From the NCBI GenBank assembly GCA_016788165.1, contig JAEUTH010000040.1, positions 18,043 to 82,042 on the forward strand: a stretch of DNA of 64,000 nucleotides. Reading direction: 5' to 3'. The position numbers and the translations under genes were made by a program. The stretch is from Bacteroidia bacterium. Its GTDB lineage: Bacteria > Bacteroidota > Bacteroidia > AKYH767-A > OLB10. Positions 27,257 through 34,725 of the stretch are shown here, one piece after another. The notes under the pieces were generated by a model. It saw only the letters and a list, made by a program, of their open reading frames with translations, made no database searches and had not been told where the DNA came from. Within the stretch, counting starts at the first letter, position 1. Each line of letters starts with the position of its first letter.

Positions 27257-27679
27257 TTAATTATGATTATGCCCCTCGTGATTATGGCTATCGCCCGATT
27301 TGGGTGCACATTTTTCAACAATGGTATGAAACAAATCATGTACCTCAGATAGTTTTTTGGTTACATCGGCATCATTACCTTTTTTATCAATCAGCGTTTT
27401 TAGCTCATTACAACCAACCGCTAACTTATGAAGTGCCTTATGTGTTTCGGGTGTGTTAATTTCAGCAGGGATTGTTGACTTAGACAGGGCCTCAGCTTTC
27501 TTGTACAATTCATCAGCACGTTCGCGAATGGGTTTTAGGTTGCCCTCTTCGCTTGGGTGAAATGTTTCAGACATTACTGTATGGAATGATTTTAATTCTT
27601 TCCAATTGTCGAATTTGTTTTGAGCCATTGCTGCACTGCTTATCCAAAAACAAATAACAGCCATAATAATTTTTTTCAT
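27257..27679 (-). CDS. small periplasmic helical protein with His-rich tail, unknown function
   Basis: A 140-residue protein. A clear signal peptide (MKKIIMAVICFWISSAAMAQ) precedes a mainly helical mature part with several His residues (FHTVM, ETFHPSE, THKALHK, LFHTIVEKC) and a His-rich C-terminus (DSHNHEGHNHN). This suggests metal or heme binding, loosely like small four-helix cytochromes, but no CxxCH motif is present. I do not recognise a named family. It lies between enoyl-CoA hydratase and acylphosphatase genes in the same operon. Confidence 0.75.
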   Translation of the reverse strand: MKKIIMAVICFWISSAAMAQNKFDNWKELKSFHTVMSETFHPSEEGNLKPIRERADELYKKAEALSKSTIPAEINTPETHKALHKLAVGCNELKTLIDKKGNDADVTKKLSEVHDLFHTIVEKCAPKSGDSHNHEGHNHN

Positions 27680-27705
27680 TTTAAATGTTGTTTAAAGGGT
27701 TGTAA

Positions 27706-28485
27706 TTATTTTCCGGTAAATATGGGTTTGCGTTTTTCGGCAAATGCCTGTGTGCCTTCTATCATATCGGCTGTGCCAAAGCACTTACCAAAAGCCTCAA
27801 TTTCTGTATCCAATCCCTTTTTGGTATCGTCATTGGCAACATTGGCACAGGCAATGCATGCAGCAACTGCTAAAGGTGCTTGCTGAATTATTTTTTGTGC
27901 CAATTCCAAACATTTATTTTTTAATTCGGCTAAAGGTACGGTATAGTTTACCAAACCATGTTGCAATGCATCGGCAGCCGTAATCATATCGGCAGTAACT
28001 AAAAGTTCGATGGCTTTTGCTTTGCCTATGTAGCGTACCAAGCGTTGCGTGCCACCGTAACCGGGTATTAAACCTAATTTTACTTCGGGCTGTCCAAAGC
28101 GCGCATTGTCAGCAGCTATGCGCATGTGGCAAGCCATTGCTAATTCGCAGCCACCACCTAAAGCAAAACCATTTATAGCAGCTATTACAGGTTTTTTACT
28201 GTTTTCAAATCTGTTAAACACTTCTTGCCCTGCACGCGCCAATTGCGAACCTTGCTGTGCGCCTAAGCCTGCAAACTCAGTAATATCAGCACCGGCAACA
28301 AAAGCTTTTTCGCCAGCACCGGTAAGTATAACAACACGTACATCATCATCATCCTGAGCTTTGGCAATGGCATTACCAAGCTCTGAAATGGTTTGTGCAT
28401 TTAAGGCATTTAATTTTTCGGGGCGATTAATGGTAATCGTTAAAACCTGTTTGTCTTTTTCTGTAAGTATATTTTGATAGTTCAT
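27706..28485 (-). CDS. enoyl-CoA hydratase/isomerase
   Basis: A 259-residue crotonase-fold enzyme that hydrates 2-enoyl-CoA in fatty-acid or amino-acid catabolism. The start MNYQNILTEKD gives the family length; an upstream in-frame extension is rejected because it crosses the intergenic gap and overlaps the preceding gene. The oxyanion-hole segments are KAFVAGADI and GGGCELA. Both catalytic Glu residues are present, in NGFALGGGCELAMAC and FGQPEVKLGLIPGYGGTQRL. It follows a B12-binding mutase subunit by 37 bp. Confidence 0.92.
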   Translation of the reverse strand: MNYQNILTEKDKQVLTITINRPEKLNALNAQTISELGNAIAKAQDDDDVRVVILTGAGEKAFVAGADITEFAGLGAQQGSQLARAGQEVFNRFENSKKPVIAAINGFALGGGCELAMACHMRIAADNARFGQPEVKLGLIPGYGGTQRLVRYIGKAKAIELLVTADMITAADALQHGLVNYTVPLAELKNKCLELAQKIIQQAPLAVAACIACANVANDDTKKGLDTEIEAFGKCFGTADMIEGTQAFAEKRKPIFTGK

Positions 28486-28522
28486 AAATGATATAAAAGT
28501 GTTTTTGTTTTTTTTATGTGTT

Positions 28523-28927
28523 TTACACCATGCGATATTGTGCAACCCATTGTGTAATGTAATCAATGATATGTTGCGTATCGGTACCCGGTGCAAACAG
28601 TTTACCAACGCCCAGCGTTTGTAATTGTTGCATATCGGTATCGGGTATTATGCCACCACCGGTTACTAAAATATCGGTTACTTGTTGTTGTTTAAGCAAC
28701 TCCATAATTTTTGGGAAAACGGTATTATGTGCCCCCGACAATATACTGATGCCTATTACATCTACATCTTCTTGTATGGCAGCATTTACAACCATTTCAG
28801 GCGTTTGGCGCAAGCCGGTATATATTACTTCCATGCCCGCATCGCGTAAAAACGAAGCAATAACTTTGGCGCCTCTGTCATGCCCGTCTAAACCAACCTT
28901 TGCTATTAATACTCTTATCGGGCGCAT
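28523..28927 (-). CDS. stand-alone cobalamin-binding subunit of an acyl-CoA mutase
   Basis: A 134-residue B12-binding domain with the DxHxxG motif (Asp14-Gly-His16-Asp-Arg-Gly19), a [11 protein letters not shown] segment and VTGGGIIPD, matching the C-terminal domain of methylmalonyl-CoA mutase. It contains no catalytic barrel, so it should work with a separate large subunit encoded outside the window, as in archaeal or isobutyryl/2-hydroxyisobutyryl-CoA mutase types. Which substrate is used cannot be decided. A MeaB chaperone gene is present at 53453-54340. Confidence 0.9.
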   Translation of the reverse strand: MRPIRVLIAKVGLDGHDRGAKVIASFLRDAGMEVIYTGLRQTPEMVVNAAIQEDVDVIGISILSGAHNTVFPKIMELLKQQQVTDILVTGGGIIPDTDMQQLQTLGVGKLFAPGTDTQHIIDYITQWVAQYRMV

Positions 28928-28997
28928 GTTTTTGTTATATTAAAGTATTCAATCATCCGTATGCTTTTTTACAAAGCGCGCTAATATAGAACAAACT

Positions 28998-31900
28998 TTA
29001 TTGTGCTATGTGTTTGGGTAACGATACAAAAAAAGTAGTGCCTTTATCTATTTCGGTTTCGAACCACATTTTGCCAGCTGCACTGTCAATTATTTGTTTC
29101 GACATGGCTAAGCCTAAGCCCGAGCCCGTTGTTTTTGTAGTAAAATTGGGCATAAAAATTTTGTCGCGTTGGTCGGTAGGTATGCCGCTGCCATTATCGC
29201 TAACGGCAACCATATACATATCATTATCGGCCGAAACGGTTACCGTTATGATACCACGTTTGGGGTTAGTTATGGCTTGTAATGCATTTTTAAGTAAGTT
29301 GCTGAATACACGTAACAACTGATCTCTATCGGCAAAAACCAACATGTCATTTTCCGATTGATGAAAGATAATTTTTGTTTCGTCTTCGGCATCATATAAT
29401 TCTGATGTGTTTTTTAATACCAGTTGTAAATCAATAACAGCGTTATTTGCAGTAGGCATTTTTGCAAAGTTGCTAAACTCTGATGCTATATGACTTAATG
29501 TATCAATTTGTACTACTAAATTATCACTGGTTCGTTTTACTAATTTTTCTAAATCATCGCTTTTATCTTTTAATGCACGTTGTAAAAACTGTACACTTAA
29601 TTTCATAGGTGTTAGAGGGTTTTTTATTTCATGCGCAACCTGCCTTGCCATTTCGCGCCAGGCTGTTTCGCGCTCGCTTTGTGCTAATGCTTCGGCACTG
29701 CTTTTAAGTTCGAGTACCATACGGTTGTACTCGCCTACAAGTGCGCCTATTTCATCTTTTTTATCCCATTCAATAAGCGGGTTCGATTGGTCGAGACGTA
29801 CCTTGCTTAAGTTGATTTGTATCAGTTGTAATGGACGTGCCAGCTTGCGCGAAAAAAACAATGTAAGTATTACACTCAGCAAAAAAATGGGCACATAAAT
29901 ATTGGTGAGCACTTTAATCAAATCCGAAACTTCGGCATGTAAATCGGCTTCGGTTTTAAAGTAGGGTACATTTAAATATGCAATTGTTTTATTGGCATGA
30001 TTGCGAATAGGCTCATATGCAGCCAGGTAATTTAAATTGCCAATATTTTCATGTTGTACTAAATTTAATTTCGGATTTACAGCCAGTTCATTGTATGCAT
30101 TTCTATGCATGTGTTGCCCCAAAATATCCAATTCAAAAACTTTAGGCTGTGTGGTATAAATAAGCATACCCAATGTATCGTAAATGTTAAAGTCGGCATT
30201 GAGCGAACTGCTTATTTCGGCAAATTTGTATTGATAATTGGTTTCAATTTGATTGCGGTTAAATGGGCGACTGCGGGTTTCGTTTTCAATAATCAGTAAA
30301 ACCGAATTTATTTTTTCTATAATTTTTTGATTTTGTGAGTTGTTGTAACTATTAATCAGGTTAATGGTTGTAATAGTACCAGCACTAAACATCATCAACA
30401 TAATTAATGATGTTACTGTAAGCTGGATGCGGTTTTTAAAATTAAAATTGATTTTAAACTGATTGTTTATCAGTTTATAAATAAAGTAAAGGATGCATGC
30501 AGTTGAAAAAAACAAAACAAATACATAACTTGATAGCGTAACAAAATTTTCGAACAAGCTTTGTTTTCGGCTAACCAATATGGTGTTGTTTGCATTAGGT
30601 TTAAGTACATAAAAGGATACACCGGCATCGGTATAAAATGTTTCGCGTTGGTTACGTAATTTCTGAATATAGATATGGTCGTTTACAGCAAATGGGAAGT
30701 TTCCACTTTGATTTACCATAATGCCGTTTTTATAAATAGCGTAAGCATAATCAGTTTTACCAAGTTTATTGGCTTGTTTTTGGCTAATTAAAAAGTCGGG
30801 GTAACCCGATTCGCTTTTGGTAATTTTTGAATTTAGTTCTAATACAATATGACCCAATGGTTTTGCGGTATCGGCCGGATTATTAATGGCTATTTTTGCA
30901 ATATATGCCGTGCCCGATGCTTTGTTTTTTAATGCAAATAAATTGCCGGCTTCGGTTGGTTCGCATTCGGTTTCAATTATCTCATCATAATAGGCAAGGC
31001 TAAACGCATCGTTTAAAAATCCGGCCAAAGCATTGCCCTTGTTGTCAAAAATATTCGACTCAATGGCATAAGCAGACCAATAGCCGTTAAAGTAATTTTG
31101 TTTCAGACGGTTTTCGATATTAAACTTAGCATCAATATCAATGTAAGTCGATTTGTTACTTTCGAAAGCATAACTAAGTATAACCTTGTCGTTAGCAATT
31201 TTACTTGCCAGGTCTTCAAACAAAAATTCAGCTAACAGGTCTTGCTGATTTTCAATACGGTCGGCAAATGATTTGCGCTCATTGTTTTCTTTGATATGAT
31301 TAAATCCACTTATTGTTTTTGATGAAAAGAGTGCGTATAGTATAACCAGTACCAGTGTGCTATAAAATGAATGTTTTAAATGATTGCTTATTAAAATAAA
31401 GTAGGTAATTAATATTACAGCCAAACAAAAGATATAATCAGGTATTTCAAACCCGGCAAAAAATGGCCAGTCATTAAAAATTAGTTTTATAGCTATAAAA
31501 AGCAATTGAGACGAAATAAAATATAGTGCTGTTTGCTTCTGAGTGAATTGGGTTTTTTCTATGAATTTGGCTGTTGATGCACACAATAAGTACACGCTCC
31601 ACATTAAAACTAAAATTATAGCCATACCTATAAAACTGTAATGTGTTAAGCCTAATATATTGGTTAAATCATACGAAAGTTTAGAGTTTAATATTAAGCC
31701 GCGTATCAAATAATGTATTAATGTGCCATACAGTGGCATACAAAAAAATACAGCAAATACACTTAATAATTTTATTTTTTGATTTTCTAGAACAAGGCCA
31801 TTGTAATTTATCAAACTAATGTTTCGGTAGATGATTAAGGCAATAAATAATAACCACATCGTTATCATTATTAAATGACCCATAGAGCCCAATAAGTTAC

Positions 31901-32738
31901 CACTTGCATAAAGCAGAGGCGAAAACAGCGTTAGCTCAAAAAGGCTGCGAGGTAATTTAAAAACAACAAAAGTCAGATAATAGGTTACCATAACGGCCAG
32001 CAAGCATACAAATGCAAAAACCCATTCGGTTCGGATATAATAGTTTACAAAAGTGTAAAGCCATATTGCCAAACAAGCCAAACTTAAAAAGAATAAATAA
32101 GGAATTGCAATACTGACAGGTGTAATGGCTTCGCCTTCGAAAAGCAATGAAAAAAGTGTTTGCTTACGCGAGTTTACAATTTCGAAATTTTGTTTGGTGG
32201 ATTTATTGGATGCAAAAATTACATTGTCGGTTAGTTCGAAATCGCTGTTAAACTGATTTACGATGTACTTGTTTTCGAAACCTGCCTGACTACGTTTTAT
32301 AAATAACAAACCGGTAATCTGATAGTTGTTTGTTTTTTGTTTAAAAAACTCATAGTAGGTAGATGCCCAATAGCCTATTTGTTCATTCACAATATGTGCC
32401 TTATCATTAAAACCAAGCTCAACACTGTTGTTACTCCAATAAATAGTTTGGCCGTTTTTATATATAAAAAAAACAAAATCGCTCATAGGCGATTTTAGTT
32501 GTTGCAATTGTTTGTTTAGGGTTGTGGTGTTGTTGTTTTCTAATTGCATGGCAACTTGTTTCATAAAGGTGTTTATGCGTTGCGCTTTAGCATCCATTAC
32601 ACCTTGCACACGTTGTTGTATTGCAATACGGTTATTAAGTTTTTTTAAGTAAACAGCTTCATAAACAAATGCAGCCACCATTAGCAAACAAGCGGCAATT
32701 AAAAAAGCATAATATTTTTTAGGATACGACTTAATCAC
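28998..32738 (-). CDS. very large multi-pass sensor histidine kinase, NtrY-like
   Basis: A 1246-residue membrane kinase. An N-terminal transmembrane helix (~10-30) is followed by an extracytoplasmic region, a cluster of six to eight membrane helices (~210-480), a second extracytoplasmic region (~490-730), further membrane helices, a HAMP-like linker (~960-1010), a HisKA domain with REMARQVAHEIKNPLTPMKL (His1036) and a HATPase domain with VFSNLLKNALQAI, DNGSGIP and GSGLGLAMSKQI. The HisKA region closely resembles NtrY-type kinases. No response regulator is adjacent, so the partner is unknown. It is oriented with trmB, 33 bp downstream of that gene. Confidence 0.9.
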   Translation of the reverse strand: MIKSYPKKYYAFLIAACLLMVAAFVYEAVYLKKLNNRIAIQQRVQGVMDAKAQRINTFMKQVAMQLENNNTTTLNKQLQQLKSPMSDFVFFIYKNGQTIYWSNNSVELGFNDKAHIVNEQIGYWASTYYEFFKQKTNNYQITGLLFIKRSQAGFENKYIVNQFNSDFELTDNVIFASNKSTKQNFEIVNSRKQTLFSLLFEGEAITPVSIAIPYLFFLSLACLAIWLYTFVNYYIRTEWVFAFVCLLAVMVTYYLTFVVFKLPRSLFELTLFSPLLYASGNLLGSMGHLIMITMWLLFIALIIYRNISLINYNGLVLENQKIKLLSVFAVFFCMPLYGTLIHYLIRGLILNSKLSYDLTNILGLTHYSFIGMAIILVLMWSVYLLCASTAKFIEKTQFTQKQTALYFISSQLLFIAIKLIFNDWPFFAGFEIPDYIFCLAVILITYFILISNHLKHSFYSTLVLVILYALFSSKTISGFNHIKENNERKSFADRIENQQDLLAEFLFEDLASKIANDKVILSYAFESNKSTYIDIDAKFNIENRLKQNYFNGYWSAYAIESNIFDNKGNALAGFLNDAFSLAYYDEIIETECEPTEAGNLFALKNKASGTAYIAKIAINNPADTAKPLGHIVLELNSKITKSESGYPDFLISQKQANKLGKTDYAYAIYKNGIMVNQSGNFPFAVNDHIYIQKLRNQRETFYTDAGVSFYVLKPNANNTILVSRKQSLFENFVTLSSYVFVLFFSTACILYFIYKLINNQFKINFNFKNRIQLTVTSLIMLMMFSAGTITTINLINSYNNSQNQKIIEKINSVLLIIENETRSRPFNRNQIETNYQYKFAEISSSLNADFNIYDTLGMLIYTTQPKVFELDILGQHMHRNAYNELAVNPKLNLVQHENIGNLNYLAAYEPIRNHANKTIAYLNVPYFKTEADLHAEVSDLIKVLTNIYVPIFLLSVILTLFFSRKLARPLQLIQINLSKVRLDQSNPLIEWDKKDEIGALVGEYNRMVLELKSSAEALAQSERETAWREMARQVAHEIKNPLTPMKLSVQFLQRALKDKSDDLEKLVKRTSDNLVVQIDTLSHIASEFSNFAKMPTANNAVIDLQLVLKNTSELYDAEDETKIIFHQSENDMLVFADRDQLLRVFSNLLKNALQAITNPKRGIITVTVSADNDMYMVAVSDNGSGIPTDQRDKIFMPNFTTKTTGSGLGLAMSKQIIDSAAGKMWFETEIDKGTTFFVSLPKHIAQ

Positions 32739-32771
32739 GGTTTTTTAGTTATACCTTAAAGTATTGTGGTG

Positions 32772-33440
32772 TTATAAATTATCAAACTGAAACTGAATGT
32801 ACGTAATTTTTTTACCGGCTTTTAAAAATATGTTTTCATAAGTGGTTCGTATTTGTTGCAGTTCATTCAGTTTTTTTTCGTTGTATAAATCGGGTGTGCA
32901 TACAAGTAGTTTACCGGCTTGGGTTTGTAAATTTTGTATAGTAAAATCATACAACTCGGCACTGTCGCTTTTTAAATGAATGATACCTTTAGGCATTAAC
33001 ATTTGTTTATATACTTCTAAAAAACGCTGATGTGTTAAACGCCTGTGTTCGCGATTATCTTTAAGCTGCGGGTCGGGAAACGTTATCCAGATTTCAGCAA
33101 TTTCGCTTGCAGCAAAAAATGCATGAATAAACTCAATACGGATACGCAAAAATGCCACATTGGCCATGCCAGCATCATTTGCTGTTTTTGCACCACGCCA
33201 CAAACGCGCACCTTTAATATCAATACCAATAAAATTTTTATCAGGATTTGCTTTTGCTAAGCCAATGGTGTACTCGCCACGGCCGCAACCCAATTCAATT
33301 ACAATTGGATTTTTATTCCCAAATACTTCATGCCAATGCCCTTGCAGTGCATGGCTTTGCATGGGGTAACTCAATTCAGGTTGAAAAACATTTTTAAAGG
33401 TTAGCAACTCGGCCCAACGTCTTAATTTATCTTTGCCCAT
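32772..33440 (-). CDS. trmB: tRNA (guanine-N7-)-methyltransferase
   Basis: A 222-residue SAM-dependent enzyme that methylates G46 of tRNA. Motif I is IELGCGRGEYTIGLA, followed by NFIGIDIKGARLWRG, and the family marker EIWITFPDPQLKDNREHRRL with the catalytic Asp is present, then GIIHLKSDS. The length is typical. It is followed by the large sensor kinase on the same strand. Confidence 0.95.
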   Translation of the reverse strand: MGKDKLRRWAELLTFKNVFQPELSYPMQSHALQGHWHEVFGNKNPIVIELGCGRGEYTIGLAKANPDKNFIGIDIKGARLWRGAKTANDAGMANVAFLRIRIEFIHAFFAASEIAEIWITFPDPQLKDNREHRRLTHQRFLEVYKQMLMPKGIIHLKSDSAELYDFTIQNLQTQAGKLLVCTPDLYNEKKLNELQQIRTTYENIFLKAGKKITYIQFQFDNL

Positions 33441-33598
33441 GAGGCAAAGAAATAAAATTGGTCTGTTAAGCGTAGTGTAAATGTTATTTTCTCATATCAA
33501 ATACAATATTTTTAAATTGTATGCTACTTATTATTAATGCCAAATACCGTAAAAAATTTCGGTCGTATTAATTTTCAATTTGTTCCGTTTTTTACAAC

Positions 33599-34477
33599 AT
33601 GCAACGCAAACAGTTTATAAAATCAACCCTATTAACCTTAGGCGCTATGAGTAATTTGCAAACCCTATATGCACAACAGCAACAGTGGCCACTTACGCCA
33701 TTAATGCCCGTATTATTTTTAGGGCACGGTAGCCCCATGAATGCTATTGAAGAGAATGAGTTTGTAACCGGTTTCAGACAACAAGCAATGCTATTGCCAA
33801 CTCCGGTTGCTATACTTTGTATATCGGCACATTGGTACACGGATGGTACATTTGTTACTGCTATGGAACAACCACGTACCATACACGATTTTGGTGGGTT
33901 TCCGCCCCAATTATATCAGGTGCAATATCCGGCTAAAGGTAGTGTAACGTTAGCAATCGAAACCAAGAAACTGGCCGAACCCATCAAGGTTGGTTTAGAT
34001 GAATCGTGGGGCCTCGACCACGGTGCCTGGTCGGTAATTAAACACTTGTACCCAAAAGCCAATATACCGGTAGTACAACTTAGTATTGATTATACAAAGC
34101 CTGCTTCGTATCACTATGATTTGGCAACACAGTTAAAGCAATTGCGCCAACATGGTGTTTTAATAATTAGCAGCGGTAACATCATACATAATTTGGCCAT
34201 GGCCGATTTTGCAAATCTTAATAAAAAGTATGGTTACGATTGGGCTATTGAAGCGCATCAGGCATTAAACAAACATTTACAAAATGGTAATTATGATGTG
34301 TTGATTGATTATAAAAAACAAAACAAAGCCTGGCAATTAGCCATTCCAACTCCCGATCATTACCTGCCATTGATTTACGCTTTGGCTTTGCAGGATAAAA
34401 AAGATCAGATGCTTTTGTTTAACGATACGCTACTGGCCGGCAGTTTAAGTATGACTTCGGTTAAGCTGTTTCAGTAG
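33599..34477 (+). CDS. ygiD: DODA-type extradiol dioxygenase (YgiD-like) with N-terminal export-like segment
   Basis: A 292-residue class III (LigB-fold) extradiol dioxygenase. Metal ligands fit the YgiD pattern: His43 (LFLGHGSPMNAI), His78 (CISAHWY, 35 residues later as in YgiD) and a later His in SSGNIIHNL. WGLDHGAW is the other hallmark. The N-terminus MQRKQFIKSTLLTLGAMSNL resembles an export or lipoprotein-like leader, which E. coli YgiD lacks; the mature enzyme may be periplasmic. The likely substrate class is DOPA-like catechols, but no test is possible from sequence. The 248-bp gap downstream holds nothing I recognise. Confidence 0.85.
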   Translation: MQRKQFIKSTLLTLGAMSNLQTLYAQQQQWPLTPLMPVLFLGHGSPMNAIEENEFVTGFRQQAMLLPTPVAILCISAHWYTDGTFVTAMEQPRTIHDFGGFPPQLYQVQYPAKGSVTLAIETKKLAEPIKVGLDESWGLDHGAWSVIKHLYPKANIPVVQLSIDYTKPASYHYDLATQLKQLRQHGVLIISSGNIIHNLAMADFANLNKKYGYDWAIEAHQALNKHLQNGNYDVLIDYKKQNKAWQLAIPTPDHYLPLIYALALQDKKDQMLLFNDTLLAGSLSMTSVKLFQ

Positions 34478-34725
34478 CAGTTTGCGTAATGCATAGTAAT
34501 TTGTAACCGGCTAAAGATATCTGATAAGTACATTTTTATTGTTTTGCAATGCAACAAATGCAATGCTGTTCTATTGCATTGAAAATTTTGGTAGCAACGT
34601 ATGCGGTTTTAATGAGCTGTATTAGCATACTGTAGGTTGCTGTTTAAAGCTTATCAAAGCATTCCTGTGTCAGTAATTGTGCACAACAACAGCAACAAAA
34701 CAGCTGAGTGTTTTTTATTGCTAAC

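Noticed and set aside
28485..28608. 41-residue N-terminal extension of enoyl-CoA hydratase
   Set aside because: It would overlap the upstream B12-subunit gene, and the family begins at MNYQNIL.
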